Shown: positions 23,359 through 32,362, counted from the stretch's first letter. The stretch: 64,000 nt of DNA from Collinsella sp. (GCA_018382125.1 JAGZQO010000002.1:77119-141118); one strand, 5' to 3'. Notes: generated from the sequence alone by a model not told the origin. Made by a program: numbers and translations.

Positions 23359-23700
23359 ATGTCCGAGCCCGCAACCAATACCGGCATGAACACGCTCGTC
23401 GCCGTGGCCATCGCCCCGTGCGGCACCGGCGATGAGCTCTCCGCCGAGGTCGCCGAGGTCGTGCGCGTCATTCGCGAGAGCGGCCTTCCCAACCGCACCA
23501 CCTCGATGTTCACCGAGATCGAGGGCGACTGGGACGAAGTCATGCAGGTCGTGCGCGACGCAACCTTTGTGTTGGCGAGCAAGGGAATCCGCACCGAAGT
23601 CGTGCTCAAAGCCGATATTCGGCCCGGATTTACCGACACCATGACCGGCAAGCTCGAGCGCATGGAAGCACAGATCAAGAAGCAGGAGGAAGCACGATGA
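23359..23700 (+). CDS. MTH1187/YkoF-type thiamine-binding protein
   Basis: 113 residues of the MTH1187 (DUF77) family, small ferredoxin-like-fold proteins that bind thiamine or thiazole compounds. The pattern VAVAIAPCGTG...VRVIRESGLPNRTTSMFTEIEGDWDEV is characteristic. It sits between thiM and thiE: three bases after thiM, and its TGA overlaps the thiE ATG by four bases. Translational coupling in the operon is therefore likely. A role in delivering thiazole or thiamine within the cytoplasm is inferred from context. Confidence 0.85.
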   Translation: MSEPATNTGMNTLVAVAIAPCGTGDELSAEVAEVVRVIRESGLPNRTTSMFTEIEGDWDEVMQVVRDATFVLASKGIRTEVVLKADIRPGFTDTMTGKLERMEAQIKKQEEAR

Positions 23701-24392
23701 GCATCCGCGACAACCTTGATATCTCGGCCTATCTGGTACTCGGCCCCGAAAACACCCTCGGGCGCCCCGTGGGCGATGTGGTGGCCCAGGCGCTCGACGC
23801 AGGCTTTACTTGCATTCAAGTGCGCTCCAAGGTGGCAAGCGCCCGCGAGATCATCGCGCTGACCGGCGACGCCGCGCAGGCAATCGCACATGCTGGCAAG
23901 ACCGGTCAGGTCGCCCTGTTAATCGACGACCGTCTGGACTGTGTGCTTGCCGCACGCGAGCAGGGTATTGCTGTCGACGGCGTGCACGTGGGCCAAAACG
24001 ATATTCCCGTCGAGGTCTGTCGCAAGCTGCTGGGCCCCGATGCCATCGTGGGCCTTTCGGCCCGTTGCGAGGAGATGCTCGAGTACGTCAAGACCGCCGA
24101 CATGAGCCTGGTCGACTACCTGGGCATCGGCCCGCTCCACGAGACCGAGACCAAGCGCGACTGCGGACGCGCGGCCGACGGCTCTATCATCACCAAGAGC
24201 TTTGAGGACCTGGACGCACTCCACGCGGCAAGCCCCGTGCCCATCGTGGTGGGCGGCGGCGTCAAGACGGCCGACCTGCCGCAGCTCAAGGCCACCGGCG
24301 TCGACGGCTTCTTTGTGGTGAGCGCTGTCTGCAGCGCCGATGACCCCCACGCCGCGGCCAAGGAACTCGTCGACACCTGGCAGCAGGCATAG
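23697..24392 (+). CDS. thiE: Thiamine-phosphate synthase
   Basis: 231 residues with the complete TIM-barrel pattern of ThiE: CIQVRSK near residue 40, LLIDDR, VHVGQNDIP, VGLSARCEEML, DYLGIGPLHETETK and the phosphate-binding PIVVGGGVKTADL and GFFVVSAVC. It couples HMP-pyrophosphate with thiazole phosphate to make thiamine phosphate. It is the last gene of the riboswitch operon. No thiD (HMP-phosphate kinase) or thiC is in the operon, so the HMP branch must come from elsewhere or from uptake. Confidence 0.95.
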   Translation: MSIRDNLDISAYLVLGPENTLGRPVGDVVAQALDAGFTCIQVRSKVASAREIIALTGDAAQAIAHAGKTGQVALLIDDRLDCVLAAREQGIAVDGVHVGQNDIPVEVCRKLLGPDAIVGLSARCEEMLEYVKTADMSLVDYLGIGPLHETETKRDCGRAADGSIITKSFEDLDALHAASPVPIVVGGGVKTADLPQLKATGVDGFFVVSAVCSADDPHAAAKELVDTWQQA

Positions 24393-24436
24393 GCTCAGGC
24401 CGAGCAACTGATTCGCGACCTCATATCTTCAGCAAT

Positions 24437-24481
24437 GGAAAGCGCATCCCAGTTTGGACCTCCATTCCGGGATGCGCTTTC
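24437..24481. terminator. Bidirectional terminator after thiE
   Basis: GGAAAGCGCATCCC pairs perfectly with GGGATGCGCTTTCC across an 18-base loop. It serves the thi operon and the convergent patatin gene. Confidence 0.8.
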
Positions 24482-24493
24482 CGCATGCAACCC

Positions 24494-25363
24494 TTACCCC
24501 GCCAGATACGCTTCCAGCTCGGGCAAGGTCGCCTCCGCATCGTGACGGCCGATCTGGTAGATGCGCTCAAGTTCATCCGGTTCGCGGCACAGCGACGGCA
24601 CCTTCACCGATTCGCTCGGCCGTACCACAAAGATTTCGCCGGCAGCCTCGCGACGTGCCAGGTCATCGAGCGTGGCATTGTAGACCTCATGCCGGTGCTC
24701 AAGCGCTGCGACAAACTCCGGATAGTGACGGAACACGCGCCGCAGCATGGGCATCACGCTGTTGGGCTGCTTCACAAAGCCCGCTGGCTGCGTGAGTACC
24801 ACGATATTGCGGTCATACCCCTGCGCAAACAGCCAAGCGCTGGGAATGGAATCGGCCACGCCGCCATCCAGGTACTTGCGGCCCTCAATGGCGACAGGAC
24901 GCGTCGCCACGGGAATTGCCGACGACGCCCGGATCCACTCGATATCGCGCTCATCGCCATAGGGCAGGTCGTGATAGACGGCCTTGCCCGTCTCGATATC
25001 GGTACACACGCACGTAAACCGCATGGGGCAGGCGCGATACGCCTCCAAGTCGATGGGATCGCGCTCGATAGGCACCTCGTGATAGGCAAAATCGGCATTG
25101 AACATGTCGCCGGTTCGCAACCAGCTTGCTACACCTGCATAGCGCTTATCGGCGCAATAGGCCTTGTTGTAGCGAATGGCGCGGCCGATCTGGCGCGATT
25201 TAAAGTTGTAGCCAAACGCCGCGCCCGCCGAGACACCCACCATATGGTCGCAAGTTAAGCCGTGCTCCATCCATACGTCGAGCACGCCCGCCGTATACAT
25301 ACCGCGGTAGCCGCCTCCCTCGAGCGCGAGCCCCACCGTGTGTGATGTCTCCGGCTGTGTCAT
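24494..25363 (-). CDS. Patatin-like phospholipase (YjjU-type)
   Basis: 289 residues. The glycine-rich oxyanion loop EGGGYRG, the nucleophile elbow GVSAG and the catalytic Asp in DGGVAD form the Ser-Asp dyad of patatins, which hydrolyse acyl groups of lipids. There is no signal peptide, so it is cytoplasmic or membrane-peripheral. The order and spacing of the motifs match the YjjU-like bacterial subgroup. It is a single gene with a common terminator with thiE downstream. Confidence 0.87.
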   Translation of the reverse strand: MTQPETSHTVGLALEGGGYRGMYTAGVLDVWMEHGLTCDHMVGVSAGAAFGYNFKSRQIGRAIRYNKAYCADKRYAGVASWLRTGDMFNADFAYHEVPIERDPIDLEAYRACPMRFTCVCTDIETGKAVYHDLPYGDERDIEWIRASSAIPVATRPVAIEGRKYLDGGVADSIPSAWLFAQGYDRNIVVLTQPAGFVKQPNSVMPMLRRVFRHYPEFVAALEHRHEVYNATLDDLARREAAGEIFVVRPSESVKVPSLCREPDELERIYQIGRHDAEATLPELEAYLAG

Positions 25364-25621
25364 GCAACCATCTCCGTTCCCATGCTTTTGAACTCAACAA
25401 GTATATCTGTCAACGTATGCCGTCAAAAACGTGTTTATAAGCATTTATCGAACGTTTCCCGATGCATCCCCCATGCCGTACCGCAATGCCCCTAGATGGC
25501 CTTAGGCATGAACGCCCTTAAGAACGTTGCGGGATAATCATCGCCCGCACCATGCCAACGTCATCGCACACAACGTGAGATAATTCTCAGCAGAATTCAC
25601 CGATAGCAGAGGGAGTTTGTG

Positions 25622-26245
25622 ATGAAGGTTCTTTTGGTCAATGGCAGCCCCAAGGCAAACGGCAACACCGCCCGCGCACTCGCCGAGGTCGCAGAGCAAC
25701 TTGATGCAGAAAGCATTGATACCGAGGTGTTTCAGCTGGGCGCCAAGCCCATTCGCGACTGCATCGGCTGCGGTCAGTGCGGCAAGCTTGGCGGTCGCTG
25801 CACCTTTGACGATGACGTGGTGAACGAGCTCATCGCTGCCGCCGAGCAGGCAGACGGCTTTGTCTTTGGCTCGCCCGTCTACTATGCGCATCCCAGCGGA
25901 CGCATCCTCTCGGCTCTCGACCGCGCATTCTATGCCGGCGGGCATGCCTTTGAGCACAAACCCGGCGCCGCGGTCGCCGTCGCCCGTCGCGGCGGCACGT
26001 CGACCACCTTCGATGTGCTCAACAAGTACTTCACCATTAAGCAGATGCCCGTAGTTGCTTCCACCTACTGGAACAACGTGTTTGGCCGCGTGCCCGGCGA
26101 CGCCGATGGGGATGCCGAGGGCCTTGCCACCATGCGAAACATCGGTAAGAACATGGCTTGGCTCCTACGTTGCATCGAGGCCGGACAGGCCGCCGGTATC
26201 AACGCACCCGAGGCAGATCGAGCAACGACCAACTTCATCAGGTAG
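25622..26245 (+). CDS. Flavodoxin-family NAD(P)H-dependent FMN oxidoreductase
   Basis: 207 residues; ATG 25622 follows GAGGGAG six bases upstream, and a GTG three bases earlier is also possible. The FMN phosphate loop NGSPKANGNTAR is at the N-terminus, followed by the CIGCGQCGKLGGRC cysteine cluster and FGSPVYYAHPSGRI. This matches the multimeric flavodoxin (WrbA/iron-sulfur flavoprotein-like) group, and the four cysteines might hold a cluster. The following gene starts 16 bases after its stop, so the two may form an operon. Redox partner unknown. Confidence 0.85.
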   Translation: MKVLLVNGSPKANGNTARALAEVAEQLDAESIDTEVFQLGAKPIRDCIGCGQCGKLGGRCTFDDDVVNELIAAAEQADGFVFGSPVYYAHPSGRILSALDRAFYAGGHAFEHKPGAAVAVARRGGTSTTFDVLNKYFTIKQMPVVASTYWNNVFGRVPGDADGDAEGLATMRNIGKNMAWLLRCIEAGQAAGINAPEADRATTNFIR

Positions 26246-26261
26246 AACGGCGGAACATACT

Positions 26262-26603
26262 ATGAACGTGCAAATCTTCGGCACCAAGAAGCCCTTCGAT
26301 ACCAAGAAGGCACAGCGTTATTTTAAAGAGCGCCGCATTAAGGTGCAGTTTATCGACCTTAAGGAAAAGGAGATGAGCAAGGGCGAGCTCACAAGCGTCA
26401 TGCAGGCGGTCGGCGGCATCGATAAGCTGCTCAACCCCAAGGCCAAGGACGAGGAGACGCTCGCGCTCATCCAGCACCTCACCCCTAGCCAGCGCTTCGA
26501 CAAGCTGCTCGAGAACCAGCAGGTTCTAGCCGAGCCCATCGTGCGCAACGGCAAAAAGGCCACCGTCGGTTATTGCCCCGATGTATGGGGAGCCTGGGAG
26601 TAG
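26262..26603 (+). CDS. ArsC/Spx-family protein lacking the catalytic cysteines
   Basis: 113 residues with the ArsC/Spx thioredoxin-like fold: N-terminal strand VQIFGTKK, middle PIVRNGKKATVGY. In active ArsC and Spx the segment after the first strand reads xCxTC; here it is P11-F12-D13-T14-K15, so both cysteines are missing. Cys105 is the only cysteine. It therefore cannot work as an arsenate reductase by the usual mechanism, nor as a CXXC thiol switch. The start ATG has only a weak ribosome site (CGGCGGAA) and the gene is probably coupled to the flavodoxin gene before it. Confidence 0.8.
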   Translation: MNVQIFGTKKPFDTKKAQRYFKERRIKVQFIDLKEKEMSKGELTSVMQAVGGIDKLLNPKAKDEETLALIQHLTPSQRFDKLLENQQVLAEPIVRNGKKATVGYCPDVWGAWE

Positions 26604-26689
26604 CTTGTGTTATTTGCCGGCGCGTGGGTATAAGAGCAGGCGTTTGGCATAAGATTCAACTGTAAGCCATGTCTAACAAAGGAGGGCAT

Positions 26690-27820
26690 ATGCCCAACAA
26701 ACCCGTGAAGATCATCATGCTTACCGGATACCTCGGTGCCGGCAAGACCACGCTGCTCAACCACATCCTCGCTAACGACGGCGGCATCCGCGCCGCCGTG
26801 ATCGTCAACGACATCGGCGAGATCAACGTCGACGCCAGCCTTATCGCCGACGGCGGCCTTTCCGAGACCGACGACCTCATCCCGCTCACCAACGGCTGCA
26901 TCTGCTGCACGCTTTCGGATGACCTGGCCAACCAGCTGCAGAGCATCGCCGATTCGGGCGACTTTGATTACATCATCATCGAGGCCTCGGGCATTTGCGA
27001 GCCCATCCCCATCGCCTACACCATCTCGAGCTTCTGCGACGAGGCCAAGGTGGGCGGCGAGCCCAAGCTCGCGCTCGACAACATCGTGGCCGTGGTCGAT
27101 TGCGCTCGCATGTACGACGAGTTCAACGGCGGCCGCGACCTGCTGGCAGAGGATATCGACGAGGACGACATCGAGAGCCTGCTCATCCAGCAGATCGAGT
27201 TCTGCTCCACGCTCATCCTCAACAAGACCGATACCGTGAGCCCCGAGCAGATCGCCGAGCTCAAGGCCATCGTGCGCAGCCTGCAGAAAGACGCCGTGAT
27301 CGTCGAGGCCCAAAACGGCGAGGTCCCCATGGAGGAGTTGCTCGACACCGACCGCTTCGACTTTATGCGCGCCTACAACTCCGCCGCCTGGATCGAGGCC
27401 ATGGAGCATCCCGAGGAGCACGACGACCCCGAGGTGCTCGAGTACGACATCGAGACCTTTGTATACTCGCGCCGCAAGCCGTTTGACCTGCAGAAGTTCA
27501 CCGATTTTGTTGAGCAGGAGTGGCCCGATGAGGTCATTCGCGTCAAGGGTCCGCTGTGGCAGACCGGCGATCCGGACATGTGCTACATGTTTGAGCAGGC
27601 CGGACACCAGATGCGCCTGATGGAGAACGGCTTGTTTGTCGACTCGGCGCCCGAGGGCGAGAAGCAGAAGATCATCGACGAGAACCCCGAGATCATGCAA
27701 ATTTGGGACGACGAGACGGGCGACCGCATGACGAGCCTGTGCATCATCGGCCGTCACATGGACAAGGATGCACTCATCGCCTCCCTCGATGCCTGCCTGA
27801 CCGACTGGCACCGCGCCTAG
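26690..27820 (+). CDS. COG0523 GTPase (CobW/ZNG1-like metal chaperone)
   Basis: 376 residues from ATG 26690 with AAAGGAGG upstream. Walker A is GYLGAGKTTL near residue 12, followed by the metal-binding GCICCTL (CXCC), the IIEASGIC switch and NKTD for guanine recognition. The C-terminal CobW domain (FVYSRRKPFDLQKF) is present. COG0523 proteins deliver zinc, cobalt or other metals to target enzymes using GTP. No zinc-responsive site or metal transporter was recognised next to it, so its metal is not known. A hairpin at 27859 ends the unit. Confidence 0.88.
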   Translation: MPNKPVKIIMLTGYLGAGKTTLLNHILANDGGIRAAVIVNDIGEINVDASLIADGGLSETDDLIPLTNGCICCTLSDDLANQLQSIADSGDFDYIIIEASGICEPIPIAYTISSFCDEAKVGGEPKLALDNIVAVVDCARMYDEFNGGRDLLAEDIDEDDIESLLIQQIEFCSTLILNKTDTVSPEQIAELKAIVRSLQKDAVIVEAQNGEVPMEELLDTDRFDFMRAYNSAAWIEAMEHPEEHDDPEVLEYDIETFVYSRRKPFDLQKFTDFVEQEWPDEVIRVKGPLWQTGDPDMCYMFEQAGHQMRLMENGLFVDSAPEGEKQKIIDENPEIMQIWDDETGDRMTSLCIIGRHMDKDALIASLDACLTDWHRA

Positions 27821-27858
27821 GTTTTATCGGGGCGAACCTTTCCGCCAGCGTAACCGCC

Positions 27859-27900
27859 AAACCACCACGAAGGTGCCTGTCCCCTTCGTGGTGGTTTTTC
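27859..27900 (+). terminator. Terminator hairpin with the repeat-family core
   Basis: AAACCACCACGAAGG pairs perfectly with CCTTCGTGGTGGTTT, followed by TTT. Its nine-base loop TGCCTGTCC resembles the CTGTCCC core of the other palindromic repeats in this window, so it may be a repeat serving as terminator for the COG0523 gene. Confidence 0.8.
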
Positions 27901-27920
27901 ATTCCGAGCCAAGGAGATTC

Positions 27921-28520
27921 ATGTTCAACATCGTGCTGTATGCGCCCGAGATTCCGGCAAACACGGGTAACATCGGCCGCACCTGCGTGGTCACTGGCGC
28001 CTGCCTGCATCTGGTGGAGCCACTGGGCTTTTCGCTCGATGACAAGACGGTGCGTCGCGCCGGCCTGGGCTACTGGCAAAACTTGGACGTGACGACCTAT
28101 GCCGGCTGGGAGGATTTCCTTGCCCGCAACGGCCTCTCCCCCGCCGACGAGCGCCTGCATCTGCTGACCAAAAAGGCACGCCGCACCTATGCGCAAAGTA
28201 CCTACCGCAATGGCGACTACTTGGTCTTTGGCAGCGAGAGCTCAGGGATTCCCGAGCCACTGCTTGCCGCGGCGCCTGAGCGTTGCGAGCGTATCCCGAT
28301 GCTGCGCGATTGCGACTCACTCGATAACGCCGAGGCCTGGGAAGCCCGCGAGGAATCGCTGGGGCATACCGAGGACAGCCACGAGGCCATCCTTCAGCAG
28401 GATATCTGCGGCAACTTCGTCAATCCCGACGACTACCGCATCAGCGCACTCAACCTCTCCAACAGCGCCGCCATCGTCCTCTACGAAGCCCTGCGCCAAA
28501 CAGGCTTTGCCGGCATGTAG
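27921..28520 (+). CDS. trmL: tRNA (cytidine/uridine-34-2'-O)-methyltransferase TrmL-like
   Basis: 199 residues from ATG 27921 (AAGGAG upstream). SPOUT fold signs are PEIPANTGNIGRTC near the N-terminus, LVFGSESSGIPEPLL and the C-terminal LNLSNSAAIVLYEALRQ that forms the knot. TrmL methylates the wobble ribose of certain leucine tRNAs. Standard TrmL is about 155-165 residues; here there is an extra stretch around residues 130-170 (AEAWEAREESLGHTEDSH) between the second and third motifs. Function is probably unchanged, but the insertion is lineage-specific as far as I can see. Confidence 0.88.
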   Translation: MFNIVLYAPEIPANTGNIGRTCVVTGACLHLVEPLGFSLDDKTVRRAGLGYWQNLDVTTYAGWEDFLARNGLSPADERLHLLTKKARRTYAQSTYRNGDYLVFGSESSGIPEPLLAAAPERCERIPMLRDCDSLDNAEAWEAREESLGHTEDSHEAILQQDICGNFVNPDDYRISALNLSNSAAIVLYEALRQTGFAGM

Positions 28521-28527
28521 CAAACCA

Positions 28528-28554
28528 GCCATTTGGGGACGGGGTAGAAATGGC
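28528..28554. repeat. Short REP-like palindrome after trmL
   Basis: GCCATTT and AAATGGC flank GGGGACGGGGTAG, again a GGGAC-containing centre. A TTTTTAAA run follows, so it may also terminate trmL. Confidence 0.55.
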
Positions 28555-28593
28555 AGATTTTTAAACCCTCTAACCCTTGACAAATTGGTTTTG

Positions 28594-28636
28594 GCATCAA
28601 TGCGACAAAGGGACTGTTCATTTGTCACATTGATGC
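28594..28636. repeat. REP-like palindrome before the broken ATPase gene
   Basis: GCATCAATGCGACAAA and TTTGTCACATTGATGC match at 15 of 16 positions around GGGACTGTTCA. A close relative lies just after the same gene at 29821-29855, so the ATPase pseudogene is bracketed by related palindromes. Confidence 0.75.
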
Positions 28637-28716
28637 TCTGAATAACGAACCATTGCTTTTAATCAGAATTAACTAGAATAAAATGAAGTTAAACGGCGGT
28701 GTGAAAGGAGAGCCTT

Positions 28717-29816
28717 GTGAAATATCTCGAGAACCCGTTTACCCCCAGTTTTGGTGAGGTTCCTGCCCATCTCGCTGGCAGACAACAGATTATTCGGGAT
28801 TTGGACCGTGCCTTCTTGAGTCAGCGCAGGCGCCCAGAATTGACCTCGATCTTCTCAGGCGCGCGTGGAACCGGTAAAACCGCTCTCATGTCGTCGCTCG
28901 CGACAAGGGCGGAATCCCACGGCTGGATAGCCGTAAAGACGACCGCGCTCCCGGGAATGCTTGAGGAAATCGAGTTCGGGGCGAAGCGTGCTGCCGGCCA
29001 TCTTATCGACCCGTCTAAGAACTTCGAAGTCACCGGTCTCGGAATTGCACCGCTCGGCAGCGTCGAGGTCAATCGCGTTCACGATGCTTCAACCTGGCGT
29101 TATCGCATGAGCGACATCATCGACCAGCTCAACGAGGCGGGCACCGGTCTGCTCGTCACGGTTGACGAGGTGGACCCGACACTCGACGAGATGATCCAAC
29201 TCGCAGCCACGTATCAGCACTTTGTGACCGATGGGAAACGCGTCGCCTTGCTTATGGCGGGACTTCCCAACAACGTCTCTACGTTGCTGAACCACAAGAC
29301 GGTCTCGTTCCTTCGCCGCGCCCAACAATATCATCTGGGTCGCATTGCCGACTATGACGTGCGCGAGGCCTTGATTCCACAATCCAGGAAAACGATCGCC
29401 TGGCAGATGCTGAGGGAATCGATAGAGCCGTTCGCTCGATCTCTGGATTTCCCTTCCTATTGCAACTCGTAGGTTACCGTGCCTGGGATCTCACAAGCGA
29501 TTCGAAGGAAATCTCGTCACGCGACTTTGACCTGGGAATCAAAATCGCGCGCGACGAGATGGACGACCGAATCCTCGCGGCAACCTATCGGGAACTCACT
29601 GCAGAGGACAAGCGATTCCTCATCGCCATGCTCGATGACGAGGAAGAATCCACCACCGCCGACCTCGTCGAACGCCTTAAGCGTTCGCCACAGCAGGTCT
29701 CCCGCTATCGACGCCGCATGATAGATGCCGGCATCATCGGGGAACGAGGACGAGGGCTCGTCGCATTTGAATTGCCGTTCTTCCGTGACTATCTCGCCGC
29801 TCAATGCGTGAAATAG
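28717..29816 (+). pseudogene. AAA (Orc1-like) ATPase gene broken by a one-base frameshift
   Basis: Starts GTG 28717 after AAGGAG. The N-terminal frame reads NPFTPSFGEVPAHLAGR, Walker A GARGTGKT (48-55), Walker B LLVTVDEVD and sensor region, then hits a stop at about 29470. The sense continues in the frame starting at about 29379 (TIQENDRLADAEGIDRAV...), running to the stop at 29816 with a wHTH-like tail. Restoring one base near 29377-29378 gives a 366-residue protein that aligns without gaps over 33 residues with the intact paralogue at 32363-33481 (VRDSYIQTVKDAG...). The break is therefore a single-nucleotide deletion, either natural or a sequencing error. Confidence 0.85.
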
Positions 29817-29820
29817 GCAT

Positions 29821-29855
29821 CAATGTGACAAAGGGGCAGCCCCTTTGTCACATTG
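29821..29855. repeat. Perfect 17-bp REP-like palindrome
   Basis: CAATGTGACAAAGGGGC and its exact complement are separated by one base. It sits between the stop codons of the convergent ATPase pseudogene and the UvrA-like gene and can end transcription both ways. Its arms match those at 28594-28636 and 33551-33580. Confidence 0.85.
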
Positions 29856-29856
29856 C

Positions 29857-32361
29857 CTATAGGTAGCGGCCGGTGATGCTTGCGGAGCAGGCCGCGATGT
29901 CGCCCGGCGTACCGGCGCAGACGATTTGCCCGCCGGCGTCGCCACCGCCCGGGCCCATGTCGATCACGTAATCGGCGTTACGGATAAGGTCGAGATCGTG
30001 TTCGATCACGATAACCGTGGCGCCTTTGGCAACAAGGCCGTCGAACACACTCAGCAACACCTGAACATCGAGCGGATGTAGTCCGATCGTGGGCTCGTCA
30101 AACACAAACACGGCATCATCCTGCACGCGACCCATCTCGCTCGCAAGCTTAAGACGCTGAGCCTCGCCGCCCGAAAGCGCCGGCGTGGGCTCACCGAGCG
30201 TGAGATAGCCCAAGCCAAGGTCGTGCAAGGTCTGCAAGCGCGTCTGAACTTTCTTGAGCCCCACCGTGGCGTCGATGGCCTCGTCCACACTCATGTCCAT
30301 GAGCTGCGGCAACGTAAGCAGACTCCCGTCCTTGCCCTCGCGATGGATATGCGAAGCCGCGTCTGCATAACGTGAGCCGTGACATGCCGGGCAGACGATT
30401 TCGACATCGGGCAAAAACTGCACGTCGAGCGATATCGAGCCCGTGCCATCACACGTAGGGCAGCGCAAGGCGCCGGTATTGTAGCTAAAGGCGCCCGCCT
30501 TGTAGCCGGCTGCCTTGGCCTCGGGCGTACGGGCGAAGGCGCGGCGCAGCTCATCATGGATGTCGGCATAGGTTGCCACCGTCGAGCGCACGTTGGCACC
30601 GATGGGCGTGGCGTCAATCAGGTTGGCACGCGCAATGCCCTCGGCATCGATCCAGCGCACGTGGCGTGGCAAGCGCTCGCCAGCTGCCTGCGCCTTAAGC
30701 GCCGGGATGAGCGTCTCGAGCACCAACGTCGTCTTGCCCGAACCCGAAACACCCGTAACCGCGACCAAGCGACCGCGCGGAATATCGACTTCGAGCGGCT
30801 TGACGGTATGGATGGTATCGGTCGCCATGCGGATATGGCCCTGGTCGAGCATTTCGTCGTCAGTCACCTGCGGACGCAAGCGCTTGGGCTCGGCGCGCAA
30901 AAACGGCGCGATACGGCTGTCCTGCGATTGCTCGACCTCGTCTACCGTACCAGCGGCGATTACGTTGCCGCCGCCTGCTCCGGCAACGGGGCCCATCTCG
31001 ACCAGATAATCAGCCTCCGCCAGCACACGTGTATCGTGGTCGACAACAACCACGGTATTGCCGTCATCCACCAGGTCGCGCATTACGCCCACCAAGCCGT
31101 CGACATTGGCAGGATGCAAGCCAATTGAGGGCTCGTCCAGCACATAGAGCACGCCTGTCGATCGGTTGCGCACCACGCGGGCGAGTTGCACGCGCTGGCG
31201 CTCACCCGTGGAGAGCGTGGCACCGGCGCGATCGAGCGAAAGGTAATCGAGACCCAGGTCGACCAGACGACGAGCCGTGCTCAAAAACGAATCGCAGATA
31301 TCCGTCGCCATGGGCCGCATCTCGGCCGGCAAGGATGCGGGCACCCCGCGCACCCACTCGATCGCATCACCAAGCGTCATGGCCGCGGCCTGAGCCAGAT
31401 TGATACCGCGCACCTGGGGCTGGCGCGCAGCCTCGGAGAGACGCGTGCCGGCGCAGTCACGGCATGGTCCCTCGCGCAAAAAGCGAGCCACACGCTTAAG
31501 CCCCTTATCGTCCTTAACCTTGGCGAGCGCATTCTCAACGGTATAGACGGCGTTGTAATAGGTAAAGTCGAGCGGCGTGGCGCCCTCGCCGTTTTTGGGA
31601 ACGTAGAGAATGTGCTTCTTAACCGCCGGGCCGTGAAACACGATGTCGCGCTCTTGAGGCGTGAGCTGGTTAAACGGCACGTCGGTGCGCACGCCCATCT
31701 CGCCGGCCACCTGCTTCATCAGGTCCCACATGAGCGTGCCCCAGGGAAGCACCGCACCCTCGTTGATGGTCTTTGACTCGTCGGGCACCAGGCTCGCCTC
31801 GTCTACCTCGCGCATGACACCGGTGCCGCCGCAGGTAGGGCACGCACCGCCGCTATTGAAAGCCAAATCCTCGGCACTCGGCGCGTAGAACTCGCGGCCG
31901 CATGTCGGACATGTGAGCGACAGGCCCGCAGCCACGTTAAGGCTCGGCTCCACACGCGCCCCGCAATGCGGGCACACGTGATGGGCGCAACGGCTAAAGA
32001 GTAGACGCAGGCTATTGTTGAGCTCGGTCATGGTACCAAAGGTCGAGCGCACGCCCGGTACGCTGGGGCGCTGATGTAATGCGAGCGCCGCTGGCACGTG
32101 CAGCACCTCGTCCACCTGGGCGTGCTCGGCCTGCGTCAGACGACGGCGGGTATAGGTGCTGAGCGCCTCCAGATAGCGGCGCGAGCCCTCGGCATAAAGA
32201 ACCCCGAGTGCCAGCGAACTCTTGCCCGAACCCGACACGCCGGCAATGCCCACGAGCTTTCCCAGCGGAATATCGATATCGATGTCTTTGAGGTTATGGA
32301 CACGTGCGCCACGCACCTCGATAGCCTGCGGGCTCATCTTCTGTTCCGTCACCTTTATCAC
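29857..32361 (-). CDS. Short UvrA paralogue (UvrA2/class II ABC ATPase)
   Basis: 834 residues, against about 950 for the housekeeping UvrA. Two ABC ATPase modules are present: Walker A GVSGSGKSSL and GVSGSGKTTL, signatures LSTGERQRVQLARVV and LSGGEAQRLKLASEM. Two zinc-finger-type CxxC...CxxC inserts are also present. The UvrB-binding region is shortened, as in UvrA2 and drug-related paralogues, so a role in DNA damage or antibiotic tolerance is possible but unproved. The GTG start at 32361 lies directly after the TAG stop of the AAA ATPase gene, so the two genes are cotranscribed and probably translationally coupled; an ATG at 32337 is an alternative start. Confidence 0.85.
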   Translation of the reverse strand: MIKVTEQKMSPQAIEVRGARVHNLKDIDIDIPLGKLVGIAGVSGSGKSSLALGVLYAEGSRRYLEALSTYTRRRLTQAEHAQVDEVLHVPAALALHQRPSVPGVRSTFGTMTELNNSLRLLFSRCAHHVCPHCGARVEPSLNVAAGLSLTCPTCGREFYAPSAEDLAFNSGGACPTCGGTGVMREVDEASLVPDESKTINEGAVLPWGTLMWDLMKQVAGEMGVRTDVPFNQLTPQERDIVFHGPAVKKHILYVPKNGEGATPLDFTYYNAVYTVENALAKVKDDKGLKRVARFLREGPCRDCAGTRLSEAARQPQVRGINLAQAAAMTLGDAIEWVRGVPASLPAEMRPMATDICDSFLSTARRLVDLGLDYLSLDRAGATLSTGERQRVQLARVVRNRSTGVLYVLDEPSIGLHPANVDGLVGVMRDLVDDGNTVVVVDHDTRVLAEADYLVEMGPVAGAGGGNVIAAGTVDEVEQSQDSRIAPFLRAEPKRLRPQVTDDEMLDQGHIRMATDTIHTVKPLEVDIPRGRLVAVTGVSGSGKTTLVLETLIPALKAQAAGERLPRHVRWIDAEGIARANLIDATPIGANVRSTVATYADIHDELRRAFARTPEAKAAGYKAGAFSYNTGALRCPTCDGTGSISLDVQFLPDVEIVCPACHGSRYADAASHIHREGKDGSLLTLPQLMDMSVDEAIDATVGLKKVQTRLQTLHDLGLGYLTLGEPTPALSGGEAQRLKLASEMGRVQDDAVFVFDEPTIGLHPLDVQVLLSVFDGLVAKGATVIVIEHDLDLIRNADYVIDMGPGGGDAGGQIVCAGTPGDIAACSASITGRYL

Positions 32362-32362
32362 C

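Noticed and set aside
26262..26603. Arsenate reductase arsC
   Set aside because: Fold matches, but both active cysteines are missing and no arsenic genes are adjacent.
29857..32361. Housekeeping uvrA
   Set aside because: It is over 100 residues shorter than typical UvrA with a reduced UvrB-binding region, and no uvrB or uvrC is near. Called a UvrA2-type paralogue.
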